A stretch of 64,000 bases of DNA, from assembly GCA_033398695.1 (NCBI GenBank), contig CM065804.1:51987501-52051500 (forward strand), read 5' to 3'. A program made the translations under genes and the position numbers. This stretch comes from Orobanche coerulescens. Its lineage: Eukaryota; Streptophyta; Magnoliopsida; Lamiales; Orobanchaceae. Shown here piece by piece: positions 23,409-35,121 of this stretch. How positions within the stretch are numbered: position 1 is the stretch's first letter; the number at the start of each line of letters is the position of its first letter. Under the pieces are notes generated by a model that saw only the letters and a program-made list of their open reading frames with translations, was not told where the DNA came from and did no database searches.

Positions 23409-23960
23409 ATAGCCAAAGGAATCCTTAAGTACATAAAAGGAGCAATCGATGTAAGATTGTGGTATTCTAAGGGAGGATGATTCGATTTGGTAGGCTACAA
23501 CGACTCGGATCTCGGAGGCTGTAAGTTGGATAAAAAGAGTACAAGCGGTACTTGTCACTTTCTTGGACATAGACTTGTGTCATAGTTCAGTAAGAAGCAA
23601 TTGGCCAACTCGCTTTCTAAAACTGAGTCAAAATATTATGCCGCTGGAAGTTGCTGTATGCAGATTCTCTGGATGCAACAGCAGTTACAAGATTATGGGA
23701 TTAGCGCCAGATAGACTCCAATCATGTGCGATAACACGAGTGCAATTGCAATCATGCACAACCCTATATTGCACTCGCGAACTAAGCATATTGATGTGAA
23801 GCATCAGTCCATCATGAATCATGTTGAGAATAAAGATGTTCGGATCGAGAAGATTCATACAGACATAAAATTAGCCGGTATCTTTACAAAACCTCTAAGC
23901 ACAACCATATTTCGCATGCTTCGCCAGGAATTGGGAATTTTACCGCTAGACTCCCTATAA
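23409..23960 (+). pseudogene. pol: end of RT and RNase H of CoS
   Basis: Resumes with AKGILKYIKG, then a YNDSDLGG-like RNase H start, and ends with DNTSAIAIMHNPILHSRTKHIDVKHQ, the conserved copia RNase H C-terminus, and IFTKPL…LGIL. Stops and shifts before 23724; the last 78 codons (23724-23957) are open. Confidence 0.87.
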
Positions 23961-24258
23961 GTCTTTGCATTTTACTCATCAATTGTAGGAGAATGCTATA
24001 AGACTTAAGAATACAGTATCCACTTTAATTAAATGTACACTCGGAACAAGTCAGATCGTACTGTATGAAGAAGGCATAAAACCTTCCTACAGGTGACGTG
24101 TGCATTAATTAAGGGGGAATACCATATGACTCATGAATACAATATTAATCCAAATATTGCTATAAGAAATGAATCCTGTATGTACCTTTTAAGGGGGAAG
24201 GCTGTATTTTTGCGGATAAAGCACATACACTATAGGATGTTAATTGAGATTATAATAC
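23961..24258 (+). other. CoS region after pol, with two PPT-like tracts
   Basis: No coding content seen. Two internal polypurine-like tracts, AATTAAGGGGGAAT (24107-24120) and TTTTAAGGGGGAAG (24187-24200), resemble the terminal tract at 53738-53750. Repeated PPTs are a known Sirevirus feature. Confidence 0.6.
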
Positions 24259-24742
24259 TCCCTCCATCCATGATCTTTCTTTACGTTTTGAGCGGGCACG
24301 AGTTTTAATAATATGCATTGACTTTGAGTTGAGATGTTTAGTTAGTGGAGTTTGGGTCCCACTTGTAACACCCCAAACTAGGCGACTATTACTGTAATAC
24401 CCGGTTGTAATTCATTCATTATCATTCAGTAATTATCAGTCAGTAATTGTCACTCAGTAATTTTCACTCATTAATAATCACTCATCATTCATGATTCATT
24501 CATTTGTATTCACTGTTGGCATATTGTAACCGTGTATCAGTTAGCGATCGTCATTCATCTCCGTTTGAGTGTCGAGGCGAGAGTATTAGCATTATCATCG
24601 TGATTGGAAGTCTTGTGTTGGAAGTATCATCTTTGGCATTTGTTGGACTTGTTTACTTTCACATACGTATGGTATGTCGGATCATTCATCAATCGTAGCG
24701 AGAAATCGGAGTTGTCAGATTTTCATCATGTCTAGCAACGAG

Positions 24743-25271
24743 TTACAGCCGTAACTAATCATATATTACGGCTGTAACATGATTTCGTCAGATCAAGGTT
24801 GTTTTGGCTGAAGGCGAGATACGACCGTAAGGTGGGCAGGCTACGGCCGTAAGGGGTGTTCGTGATTTTCAGGATTTGTCGGACGAGAAGGACTTACGGC
24901 CGTAAGGGTTGCGACATACGGCCGTAAGACGAGGCAGGTACGGCCGTAAGGCTTGTCCGGATACGGCCGTACGTTACAGGCAGGGGGACTGATCAGTTTT
25001 GACGAAGGGGTCGAACGCCCGTAAGTTTGGCCACGTACGGCCGTATCGGTCGAGTTACGCCCGTAAGGTTTGCGGGTACAGCCGTATGGCTATCGGCAGG
25101 TGTTTTGGACGAGGGCGAGTTACGCCCGTAAGATGAGTGCGGGTACGGCCATATGGCTGTCGGCAGTTTCTGGACAAAGCCGAGTTACGGCTGTACGAGA
25201 TGGCTGGTTACGGCCGTAAGGCCGTTGACTTGGGATGTTACGGCCGTAAGTAGGCCGAGTTACGGCCGTAA
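24743..25271 (+). promoter_or_regulatory. U3 palindrome array of G2 5' LTR (TTACGGCCGTAA type)
   Basis: Palindromes at 24743, 24766, 24819, 24841; 24894, 24916, 24938, 24961; ~25013, 25035, 25055, 25076; 25120, 25143; 25185, 25208; 25238, 25260. Spacing within groups is mostly 20-23 bp. The array runs up to the TATA box at 25282-25290. Confidence 0.88.
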
Positions 25272-25281
25272 CGTTCGGCAG

Positions 25282-25290
25282 TTTATAAGG
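25282..25290 (+). promoter_or_regulatory. TATA box of G2 5' LTR
   Basis: TTTATAAGG followed by ACCTGGACGG, 11 bp after the last palindrome. Confidence 0.65.
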
Positions 25291-26937
25291 ACCTGGACGG
25301 GTTTTTGAGGTCATTTTCTCATATTCTTCACCTTGTTCCGAGAGAGAAAGCTTGAGGGAGAGATTTTCCATCATCCATCACTTGAGTACTCGGTTTTCTT
25401 CATCTTCATTCGGTTGTGAAGCTCGGATAGTCAATCTAACGCGTGTTCATCGGATCCAAGTGCTTGGATCTTCAAAGGTAATATTTTTCAAACATCTTGG
25501 ATTTCGATTTTGTGTTGAGATATGATGTTTTGGAGGTCATAATCATGTTTTTTGAAGAGATATACGTATGATTATGAGTGTGTATGATTATTCATTGGAT
25601 TATTGAAGGGTTATTCAAGAACACTTTGAATAGTGAGCTGGATTTGGGGGTTTTCGATTAGTTGTTGTTGTAATCACGAATTTGGATATTCATATTGGAT
25701 TAGTGATTGCATTGAAGATGTTTTGTTGGCTTGGAACACTCCTTGGGGATTTGATATTGGTATAATTGAGGATTGATTGTAAACAATCGAAGATTGGTTA
25801 CAACGTGTTCGATATAATGCCCCAATGAGTTTGGTTTAGTCGTATCGACGTTTTGAGTTAGTTATACTCGTGTTTGATTCGTATGTTGAACGGATTGTTG
25901 GTAATTGTGTTATTCAAGGTTGTTCGAGCGACCGACATCTCATTTAGGACGTTGTTCGTGGAAGGACATTCTTCATCGGTGTTGTGTAAGTTAATTCTTA
26001 CTCGGTTAAAAGAATATTCATTCCTTTTGTTGTTGTTCATTCATAATCATAACTCATTCATCATTATATTAACCATATTGAGACTTGTAATTGTCGAATA
26101 ATCACTTCATTCATGAGGAACGACGGTTCCAATCATTTCATTGATCTATCAATCACTTCACTATTATTTTCATCTCGGTGAGTCATTCTTAACTTTGTCG
26201 GATTATTATTCATTGATATTCATTATGTTCATTCTCGTTCATATGACTTTCTGGGTTCATATTGCATGGTCGGTTGCGGATGTGTGGAATTTTTAGTCGA
26301 GCACACGATGGTCATGTATTGGGTCACCAATACATTGGACTGTGCACACGGTAACGTTTACCTCTGTGAGACTAATTAGGTACAAGGACTGGTGTGTCCG
26401 GGCACTCATCTTGTACAGTTGCACAGAACATTACGGGTGTACTATGATGCTCCTCTTCAGCTTAAATTCATAACTAAGGATATTTCATAACTAAAGATAT
26501 ATCATGATTGTGTATATTCAACCCTTGAGGATTGTTGTTCTGTGTAACTGACCCCGTTAGGGGGCATTGTTTTCAGGTCACGGCAAGGAAAAGGCATGGG
26601 AAGAGCATGTTGACGGCGAGGAGTCCCAGTGATACGAGTAGGGGGCCCCAATCCTTTCAGTCGTTCATGTTGTCGTCATTTATTTTCCGCTGCAGACTTC
26701 CATTTGGATACTCCGTTTCATTCAGTGTTGTGTATTTTATCTTTATATAAAATATACATGTATTCGGTATTTATCTTGGGTGTGTTGTAATGAAACTCCT
26801 CGTCGGAGTAATTGATGATATAATGTGGTTCGGTACTACAATTGTATTATTTAATTCATTTGTTTTCATTCGCCTGGTGGGTCCCAGTCGGGGGTCCACA
26901 GGCTGTAATATCCGCCTAGTTTGGGGTGTTACAGAGT

Positions 26938-26949
26938 TGGTATCAGAGC
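26938..26949 (+). other. primer binding site of G2 (tRNA-iMet)
   Basis: TGGTATCAGAGC, an exact match to the usual plant Met primer site, four bases after the LTR. Confidence 0.92.
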
Positions 26950-27400
26950 GTGGTTTTGAATACTACCTTCTGAGTCATGTCTCAATTGAAATCATCTTCA
27001 TCGGACTAGTATCATTAGACTTTCGTGTCACGTGTAACCTGTGCAAATGCCGAGCCCATCAGACCAAAAGAACTGTAAGACTTCTAACGCCATGGTATAA
27101 TTTCTGGCAATAATCATTCATTCATAATTCATCAGTTAACAATCCTCAAACATCATTTTCATTTTGATCATGTTGATCATGTTAACTCATTAATCACTCA
27201 GTTCATTTCATTACTCAGTTGTTGATCTTGAAGATCATATCATTAATCTTGTTAACTTATTCAAGATAAACATTTCAAGAATATCATCAGATAATCATGC
27301 CACCTCAGTTAATCATTCATGTAATCACTGTGTTAGAGCACGTACACTCATTTTCATCATTTCATTACGTAAATCATAATGCGGTACTCATACGAGATCT

Positions 27401-28553
27401 ATGATTATCATGCGAGCTTCGTACTTTAGTATGGAGAGAGCTATCAGGGGACGCACGGGGAGAGGCCGCGGTGCGGGCCGAAACCCGATAAATAATCACT
27501 CACTGTCGGGAAATCGTACCCAGGGCTCGGCTCGATCAGAAGATGTTCGGGTTGATCCACTCACTTTTATGCAGGTCATGATGACCCATATGCAATTGCT
27601 TAATCATCATTGCGCCACTCTGGCCGAATTAATTGAGAGAACTCTCCCGTATGAGCCTCCAGCTAAGGAAATTGCTGAGCAACAACCTTCATCTGTCAGC
27701 AAGAAATCAACGAAGCGTAATCAGTACGAAGGCGGTCAATCAACCTTCAAGAAGTCTCGAGTGGGCTCTACTTTTTCTGAGCGACCTCCTACTGCACATA
27801 AGCCCGCAAAGTCTCAGTCCCGAGCGGCCAGTTCGTCCATCACCTGTTTCAACTGTGGAGCGCCGGGTCACTACAGCACTAAGTGTCTGAAACCGTCTAT
27901 CACGTGCCATAACTGTGGGATTGTTGGGCATAAGGCCCGTTTTTGCCGAAAGGACTCCAAGCTGGCTCCGGCGGCATCTCAGGCCCCAAAGCAATCAGCG
28001 ATTCAGAATCAGACTGCTCTGTCAGCATCGTTTAAGACGACGGAAGCGAATAAAGGCGGAGCTCATATTTATCCGATGGGAGCATCCGGTTCGGGGGTCG
28101 GCAAGTCCCGATTTCACGCGAGGAAGAGGACCGACGATCCGGTGGCCCGAATGACTTCAGTTATACTCGCAATTTTATCTCAACCTGTGTGTACCCTTTT
28201 TGATACTAGTGCATCGCATTCATTCATTTCCGAATCATGTTTGAATACACTTAACTTGGATAGTCCTATTAATTGTGGACCTTATATCATTGGTCTACCT
28301 GACGGTAGAAGAATTTTTGGAAATCATGAGGTTAAGAACTGACCGAATTAAGCTTAATGACCACAATTGGTTGGCGGACCTCATCGTGGTGGATTTACCT
28401 AAGGACGATGTAATATTGGGTATTAGTTGGATGGATCGTCATGATACGATCCTCAGTGTTCGTAAGCGTTTGGTCACTATATTTCAGTCGTTGGAGCCGA
28501 GTGTGTATTTCAGGGAGGTAATCCCCGTTGTTCCAGAAGAATTATTAATATGA
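27401..28553 (+). pseudogene. gag-pol: Gag and protease remnant of G2
   Basis: Open from 27401 to 28342; the likely start is MERAIRGRTGRG at 27431. Compared with G1, about 180 codons covering most of the capsid region are missing in frame: the text jumps from FMQVMMTHM to QLLNHHCATLAE. Two CCHC knuckles (CFNCGAPGHYSTKC, CHNCGIVGHKARFC) remain. The protease active site reads LFDTSAS instead of LFDTGAS. A frameshift before 28342 moves the rest of the protease into the frame ending at 28553. Non-functional. Confidence 0.88.
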
Positions 28554-28572
28554 TGGAAGCAGTGAAATTACT

Positions 28573-28908
28573 CAATCGAGGTGTTCAATCATTCATTGCA
28601 TCATTTTCATCGATTGGCCGTTCTAAGGCAATCGAGGTGTTCAATCATTCATTGTATTATTTTCATAGATTGGCCGTTCTAAGGCAATCGAGGTGCTCAA
28701 TCATTCATTGTATCATTGTCATCGATTGGCCGTTCTAAGGCAATCGAGGTGTTCAATCATTCATTGTATCATTGTCTTCGATTGGCCGTTCTAAGGCAAT
28801 CGAGGTGTTCAATCATTCACTGCATCATTGTCATTGATTGACCATTCTAGGGCAATCGAGGTGTTCAATAATTCATGGTATCATTGTTATCGATTGACGA
28901 TGTACTCC
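28573..28908 (+). repeat. 56 bp tandem repeat inside G2 pol
   Basis: Six units starting at 28573, 28629, 28685, 28741, 28797 and 28853, each beginning CAATCGAGGTGTTCAATCAT and ending GATTGGCCGTTCTAAGG. The period is exactly 56 bp. It replaces the protease-RT linker that in G1 encodes YWCYMTK…VREYADVFP. As 56 is not a multiple of three, each unit shifts the frame. Confidence 0.92.
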
Positions 28909-30211
28909 TAGATGAGCTACCTGGCTCACCTCCACCGAGGGATGTGGAATTCACAATAGAGTTGGAGCCTGGTACGCCCCCATTAGCGAAGGCACCATAT
29001 CGGATGGCCCCGACCGAAATGCAGGAGTTGAAGATTCAACTTGAGGAATTGTTTGAGAAAGGTTATATCCGACCGAGTGCATCCCCGTGGGGACCACCAG
29101 TGTTATTTGTCAAGAAGGATGGTTCATTTCGTGTGTGTATTAATTATCGGGAGTTGAATATGGTGACGATCAAAATTAAGTATCCTCTACCCAGTATTGA
29201 TGATCTCTTAGATCAACTTCAGGGAACTTCAGTATTTTTCCAAGATTGACTTAAGATCTGGATATCATCAGTTGCGAATTCAAGAGTCGGATATCGCGAG
29301 GACGGCGTTTCAAACACGCTATGGTCATTATGAGTTCGTGGTAATGCCGTTTGGGTTATTTAATGCATCTGCGGTATTCATGGAGTTAATGAATCGGGTT
29401 TTCATCGACTTTTTGGACCAGTTTGTGGTTGTATTCATTGATGACATTTTAATTTATTCTTGTGACCGGGAGGAGCACGAGTTTCACCTTCATCAGGTTC
29501 TCGACGTGTTGAGACGGGAACAACTCTATGGAAAGTTTTCGAAGTGCGAGTTCTGGATGTCCGAAGTGTCGTTTCTTGGGCATATAATTTCATCAGACGG
29601 TGTACGTGTTGATCCTCAGAAGACGGAGGCTATCCGAGGTTGGTTACCTCCGAAGAACGTTAAGGAAATCCGAAGCTTTCTCGGATTAGCCGGTTATTAT
29701 CGGCGAATTGTGGAAGGATTTTCTAAAATTGCTCAATCAATGACGAACCTTTTTGTGAAAGGATAAGAAATACACGTGGTCCGACGTGTGTCAGCGGAGT
29801 TTTGAGGAACTCAAGAGCCAGTTAATATCAGCACCTGTCCTTTCCTTGTCACAAGGGACGAAAGGATTCGTGGTTTATAGTGACGCGTCCGGACACGGTC
29901 TTGGATGTGTATTAATGCAGAATGGGAAGGTTATTGCCTATGCTTCACGGAAATTGAGACCTTACGAGGTTAATTATCCGACCCACGACCTGGAGCTAGC
30001 ATCCGTGGTTTTCGCGTTGAAGATTTGGCGTCATTACCTTTATGGCATCACCTGTCATATATTCACCGATCATAAGAGTTTGAAGTATATATTTACTCAG
30101 AAGGAGTTAAATATGCGACAGAGGCGGTGGTTGGAACTAAATATTGAGATCCTGTACCACCCGGGCAAGGCGAACGTTGTCGCCGATGCCTTGAGTCGTA
30201 AGTCCGTTTAG
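28875..30211 (+). pseudogene. pol: reverse transcriptase and RNase H of G2
   Basis: Three open stretches. 28875-29249 has the RT fingers ([22 protein letters not shown] with one Lys lost, NYRELN). 29272-29766 has the catalytic FIDD and [10 protein letters not shown]. 29786-30211 has RNase H with [18 protein letters not shown] and ADALSRKS. Frameshifts near 29240 and 29760 and a short deletion (WLELN…IEILYHP) separate or shorten them relative to G1. Confidence 0.9.
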
Positions 30212-31760
30212 GAGCAAATGCTTGCTCGTTTACCATTTCAGAAAGAGCTTCAACAGGAATTTCTTAGACCGAGATCGAGGTCTGGCTTCAGCGAGTGTAA
30301 GGGCAACTTTGCATGTTAGAGATTTCATCGCCACTTGAGGAGGCAATCAGAGTTAATCAGAGTTCAGACCCATCATTGTTGCGCATCCATGAGGATGTGG
30401 CTCAGGGGGGAAAGCCCCTCGATTTGTGGTCCACGAGGATGGACTTTTGCGATTCAAGAATCGGTTATACGTACCGGCGGATGACGAGTTGAAAAACTTG
30501 ATTTTGAGGGAAGCTCATGCTACCCCTTATTCCAATCATCCGGGGTCCACCAAGATGTACAAGGACTTGAAACAAAATTACTGGTAGAGTAATATGAAGC
30601 GAGAAGTCGCGAAATTTGTTTCAAGAGGTTTAACCTATCAGCAAGTCATGATAGAACATCAGCGACCGGCAGGTATGCTGAAACCGCTCCCTATTCCAGA
30701 GTGGAAGTGGGAAGATAGTTCTATGGATTTCATCACGAGTTTGCCGACGAGTCATCGTGGCATGAATACAATTTGGGTAGTTGTGGGGCATTTAACTAAG
30801 TCAGCTCATTTCCTTGAGATTCAGGATACGTGGGGTCCCGAGAGACTTGCCCAGTTGTTCATCAAAGAGATAGTGAGATTGCATGGTACTCCTAAGAGTA
30901 TTGTTTCCGATCGTGACGGATGATTCATGTCACATTTTTGGAAATCAGTTCATCGTGCTATGGGAACTCAGCTTAATCTCAGTACCGCTTTTCATTCTCA
31001 GTCCGACGGACAATCAGATAGAACTATTCAGACATTGGAGGACATGCGTCCTCAATTGGAAAGACGATTGGGAAGCCCAACTACCGTTGATTGAGTTCAC
31101 GTACAATAATAGTTGGCATGCTTCGATTAGTATGGAACTTTACGAGGCCTTGTATGGTCATCGTGGTCGATCTCCTTTGTGTTGGGGTGACTTTTCAGAA
31201 TCAATCGGCACCAAGCCCGATATGCTTATAGCTGCCCGTGAGAAGGTAGCTTTGATCAGGAGTCATTTGTTGACCGCTCAAAGTCGACAGAAATCATATG
31301 CATATAATCGTCATCGACCACTAGAGTTCGAGACAGGTGACCACGTGTTGGTCAAGGTATCCCCGAGTCGAGGTACTTTCCGATTCGAAAAAAAAAATGG
31401 GGGAAGTTGAGTCTGAGATTCATTGGACCGTTTGAGATTTTGGATCGAGTAGGCGAGTTAGCTTATCGATTGGCCTTACCTCCAGCGTTGAGCCGAATTC
31501 ATAATGTGTTTCACGTCTCTCAGTTGCGGAAGCATGTTGCCGACCCGAGTCACATACTTCAGTTCGATGAAATAGAGATCCCGGATGAACATTCGTATGA
31601 GGAGCGTCCTATACGAGTTTTAGAGCGGCAAATTAAACAGATGAGGAATAAGGCGATTCCTTTGGTCAAGATTCAGTGGTGTAGATACGGAGTCGAAGAG
31701 GCTACTTGGGGAACCAAGGATAGTATGCGGGAGAGTTATCCCGAGTTGTTTGACCCTTAG
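30212..31760 (+). pseudogene. pol: integrase and chromodomain of G2
   Basis: The zinc region at 30490-30660 has a TAG for Trp at about 30585 and Cys ligands changed (RGLTYQQ for RCLTCQQ). The core keeps MDFITSLP and VSDRDG, then shifts frame near 30920. The chromodomain end (31407-31760: HNVFHVSQLRKHV, ...PLVKIQWCRYG...) is open and ends at a TAG overlapping the pre-PPT stem-loop. An A-run at 31387-31396 marks another frameshift. Confidence 0.88.
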
Positions 31761-31775
31761 TTTCGAGAACGAAAC
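31760..31775 (+). other. pre-PPT stem-loop of G2
   Basis: GTTTCG-AGAA-CGAAAC: stem as in G1, loop changed. It starts at the last base of the pol stop codon. Confidence 0.6.
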
Positions 31776-31795
31776 TCTTTTTAAGGGGGGGAGTA

Positions 31796-32580
31796 TGTAA
31801 TACCCGGTTGTAATTCATTCATTATCATTCAGTAATTATCAGTCAGTAATTGTCACTCAGTAATTTTCACTCATTAATAATCACTCATCATTCATGATTC
31901 ATTCATTTATGTTCATTGTTGGCATATTGTAACCGTGTATCAGTTACCGATCGTCATTCATCTCCGTTTGAGTGTCGAGGCCAGAGTATTAGCATTATCA
32001 TCGTGATTGGAAGTCTTATGTTGGAAGAATCATCTTTGGCATGTGTTGGACTTGTTTACTTTCACATACGTATGGTATGTCGGATCATTCATCAATCGTA
32101 GCGATAAATCAGAGTTGTCGGATTTTCATCATGTCCAACAATGAGTTACGGCCATAACTAATCATATATTACGGCCGTAACATGCTTTCGTCAGATCAAG
32201 GTTGTTTTGGGTGAAGGTGAGATACGGCCGTAAGGTGGGCAGGCTACGGACGTAAGGGGTTTTCGTGATTTTCAGGATTTGTCGGACGAGAAGGACTTAC
32301 GGCCGTAAGGGTTGCGACATACGGCCGTAAGACGAGGCAGGTACGGCCGTAAGGCTTGGCCGGATACGGCCGTACGTTACAGGTAGGGTGCCTGGTCAGT
32401 TTTGATGAAGGGGTCGTACGCCCGTAAGTTTGGCTGGTCAGTTTTGACGAAGGGGTCGTACGTCCTCGGAAAGGCTTACGGTCGTACGTTACAGGCAGGG
32501 TGCCTGGTCAGTTTTGACGAAGGGGCCGTACGCCCATAAGTTTGGCTGGTCAGTTTTGACGAAGGGGTCGTACGTCCTCG
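31796..32580 (+). repeat. 3' LTR of G2 (truncated)
   Basis: Begins TGTAATACCCGGTTG after the polypurine tract and follows the 5' LTR to about 32390. Then comes a 112 bp direct duplication (32389-32500, repeated from 32501) and the inverted junction at about 32580-32590. U5 and most of the transcribed part are absent. Confidence 0.88.
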
Positions 32581-32590
32581 GAAAGGATTA
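32389..32590 (+). repeat. 112 bp tandem duplication at the inverted LTR junction
   Basis: TGCCTGGTCAGTTTTGA… at 32389 recurs at 32501; the second copy runs into sequence in the opposite orientation. Inside each unit a GGTCAGTTTTGACGAAGGGG segment also occurs twice. Confidence 0.8.
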
Positions 32591-33221
32591 CGGGCGTATG
32601 AAACCTTCGTCGAAACTGACCGAGCACCCTGCTCGAATCGTGTGGCCGTAACCGGACAAGCCTTACGGCCATACCTGCCTCATATTACGGCCGTATGCCG
32701 CAACCCTTACGGCCATAAACCCTCTTCATCCGACATGTTCTGAAAACCACGAACGCATGTTACGGCCGTAGCCTGCCTATCCTTACGGCCGTAACTCACC
32801 TTCGGCCAAAACATCCTTAAGCCAATGAATGCATGCTATGGTCGTAATGCATGATCAGTTACGGCCGTAACTCACTGCTGGAAATGACACAGTCCGACAA
32901 CTCCATCTTCTCGTTACGAAAGGTGAATGATCCGACATACAATACTTGTATGAATGTAATTAAGTCCAATAACACGCAATAGATGATACTTCCAACATAA
33001 GACTACCATTTACGATGCTTATTATAATACTCTCGTCTCGATCCTCAAACAGAGATGAATGACGATCGGTAACTGATACACGGTTAAAAATATGCCAACG
33101 ATGAATACAAATGAATGAATCATGAATGATGAGTGATTATTAATGAGTGAAAATTACTGAGTGACAATTACTGACTGATAATTACTGAATTATAATGAAT
33201 GAATTACAACCGGGTATTACA
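32590..33221 (-). repeat. 3' LTR of G3 (surviving U3 part)
   Basis: Minus-sense TGTAATACCCGG… ending at 33221, matching 40310-40948. It is inverted relative to the neighbouring G2 3' LTR. Confidence 0.88.
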
Positions 33222-33229
33222 TACTCCCC

Positions 33230-35100
33230 CCTTAAAAAGAGTTTCGTCCCCGAAACTATGGGTCAAACAACTCGGGATAACTCTCCCGCATGCTATCTTC
33301 GGTTTCCCAAGTAGCCTCTCCGACTCCATGTCTAGACCACTGAATCTTGACCAAAGGAATCGTATTGTTTCTCAATTGCTTGATTTGCCACTCTAAGACT
33401 CGTATAGGACGCTCCTCATACGAATGATCATCCGCGATCTCGATTTCGTCGAACTAAAGTATGTGACTCAGATCGGCAACATACTTCTCTAACTGAGAGA
33501 CGTGAAACACATTATGAATTCGGCTCAACGCCGGGGGTAAGGCCAATCGATAAGCCAAATTGCCTACTAAATCCAGAATCTCAAACGGTCCAATGAATCT
33601 CGGACTCAACTTCCCCCGCTTCCCGAAACGGAAGAAACCTCGACTCGAGGATACCTTGACCAAAACGTGGTCACATGTCTCGAACTCTAGTGGTCGACGA
33701 CGATTATCTGCATATGATTTCTGTCGACTCTGAGCGGTCAAAGTTACCTTCTCGTGGGCGGCTATAAGCATATCGGGTTCGGTGCCGATTGATTCTGATA
33801 AGTCATCCCAACACAAAGGAGATCGATAACAACGACTGTACAAGGCCTCGTAAGGTGCCATATTGATCGAAGCATGCCAACTGTTATTGTACGTGAACTC
33901 AATCAACGGTAGATGGGCTTCCGAATCGTCTTTCCCATCGAGGACGCATTCCCTCAACATGCCCTCCAATGTCTGAATATTTCTCTCTGATTGTCCGTCG
34001 GACTGAGGATGAAAAGCTGTGCTGAAATTAAGCTGAGTTCCCATGGCACGATGAACTGATTTCCAAAAATATGACACGAATCGCCCGTCACGATCAGAAA
34101 CGATACTCTTAGGAGTACCATGCAATCTCACTATCTCTTTGATGAACAACTGGGCAAGTCTCTCGGGACCCCACGTATCCTTAATCTCAAGGAAATGAGC
34201 TGACTTAGTTAAACGGTCCACAACTACCGAAATTGTATTCATGCCACGACGACTCGTCGACAAACTCGTGATGAAGTCCATAGAAATATGTTCCTATTTC
34301 CACTCTGGAATAGGGAGAGGTTTTAGCATACCCGTCGGTCGCTGATGTTCTATCTTGACTTGCTGACAGGTTAAACATCTCGAAACAAATTCTGCGACTT
34401 CTTGCTTCATATTACTCCACCAGTAATTTTGTTTCAAGTCTTTGTACATCTTGCTAGACCCCGGATGAATGGAATAAGGGGTAGAATGAGCTTCTCTCAA
34501 AATCAAGTTTTTCAACTCGTCATTCGCCGGTACACATAACCGATTCTCAAATTGCAAAAGTCCATCCTCATGGACCACAAATCCAGGGACTTTCCCCTGA
34601 GTCACATCCTCCCGGATGCGCGACAAAAACGGGTCTGAACCCTGATTCACTCTGATTGCTTTCTCAAGTGGTGATGAAATCTCCAACATGCAAAGTTGCC
34701 CTTGCACTCTTCGTAACCAGACCTCGATCTCGGGTCGAAGGAATTCCTGCTGAAGCTCCTTCTGAACTGTTAAACGAGCAAGCATTTGCTCCTGAATGGA
34801 CTTACGACTCAATGCATCGGCGGCCACATTCGCCTTGCCCGGGTGGTACAGGATCTCAATATAATAATCTTTGATTAATTCCAACCACCGCCTCTATCGC
34901 ATATTTAACTCCTTCTGAGTAAATATATACTTCAAACTCTTATGATCGGTGAATATCTGACAGGTAACGCCATAAAGATAATGACGCCAAATCTTCAATG
35001 CGAACACCACGACTGCTAGCTCCAGGTCGTGGGTCAGATAATTGACCTCGTAGGGTCTTAATTGCCGTGAAGTGTAGGCAATAACTTTCCCGTTATGCAT
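33230..35100 (-). pseudogene. pol: RNase H end, integrase and chromodomain of G3
   Basis: Open stretches at 35100-34894 (RNase [11 protein letters not shown]), 34884-34294 (linker and zinc region with His, His and an intact CLTCQQ) and 34281-33454 (core MDFITSLS, VSDRDGRFVS, FHPQSDGQSE with the DDE triad). The chromodomain follows after a TAG at about 33453, down to 33260. The core between the second Asp and the Glu (…FWKSVHRAMGTQL…STAFHPQ) is in the normal frame here, unlike G1. Stops at 34888 and 34287 and a short in-core deletion (EKV…TLTAQS) disable it. Confidence 0.9.
33241..33256 (-). other. pre-PPT stem-loop and PPT of G3
   Basis: Element-sense GTTTCG-GGGA-CGAAAC, followed by the polypurine tract TTTTTAAGGGGGGAGTA at 33222-33238. 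Confidence 0.6.
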
Positions 35101-35121
35101 TAATACACATCCAAGACCGTG

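Larger units (their letters stand above)
24393..26933 (+). repeat. 5' LTR of G2
   Basis: 2541 bp, TGTAATACCCGG…GGGGTGTTACA. The start and end match G1 and G3 LTRs; the U3 array differs from G1. Confidence 0.92.
24393..32580 (+). mobile_element. Tekay-like gypsy G2, plus strand, 3' LTR truncated
   Basis: 5' LTR at 24393-26933, intact Met primer site at 26938-26949, broken gag-pol at 27401-31760, polypurine tract at about 31779-31795, and a 3' LTR from 31796 that matches the 5' LTR only to about 32390 and then becomes duplicated and runs into an inverted G3 LTR near 32580. It is inserted in the first 29 bp of the G3 3' LTR. The right end is missing, so no target duplication can be checked. Confidence 0.88.

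Noticed and set aside
32145..32880. TTACGGCCGTAA sites as transcription terminators
   Set aside because: They lie upstream of TATA in U3, have no T-run and occur as phased arrays; regulatory sites fit better.
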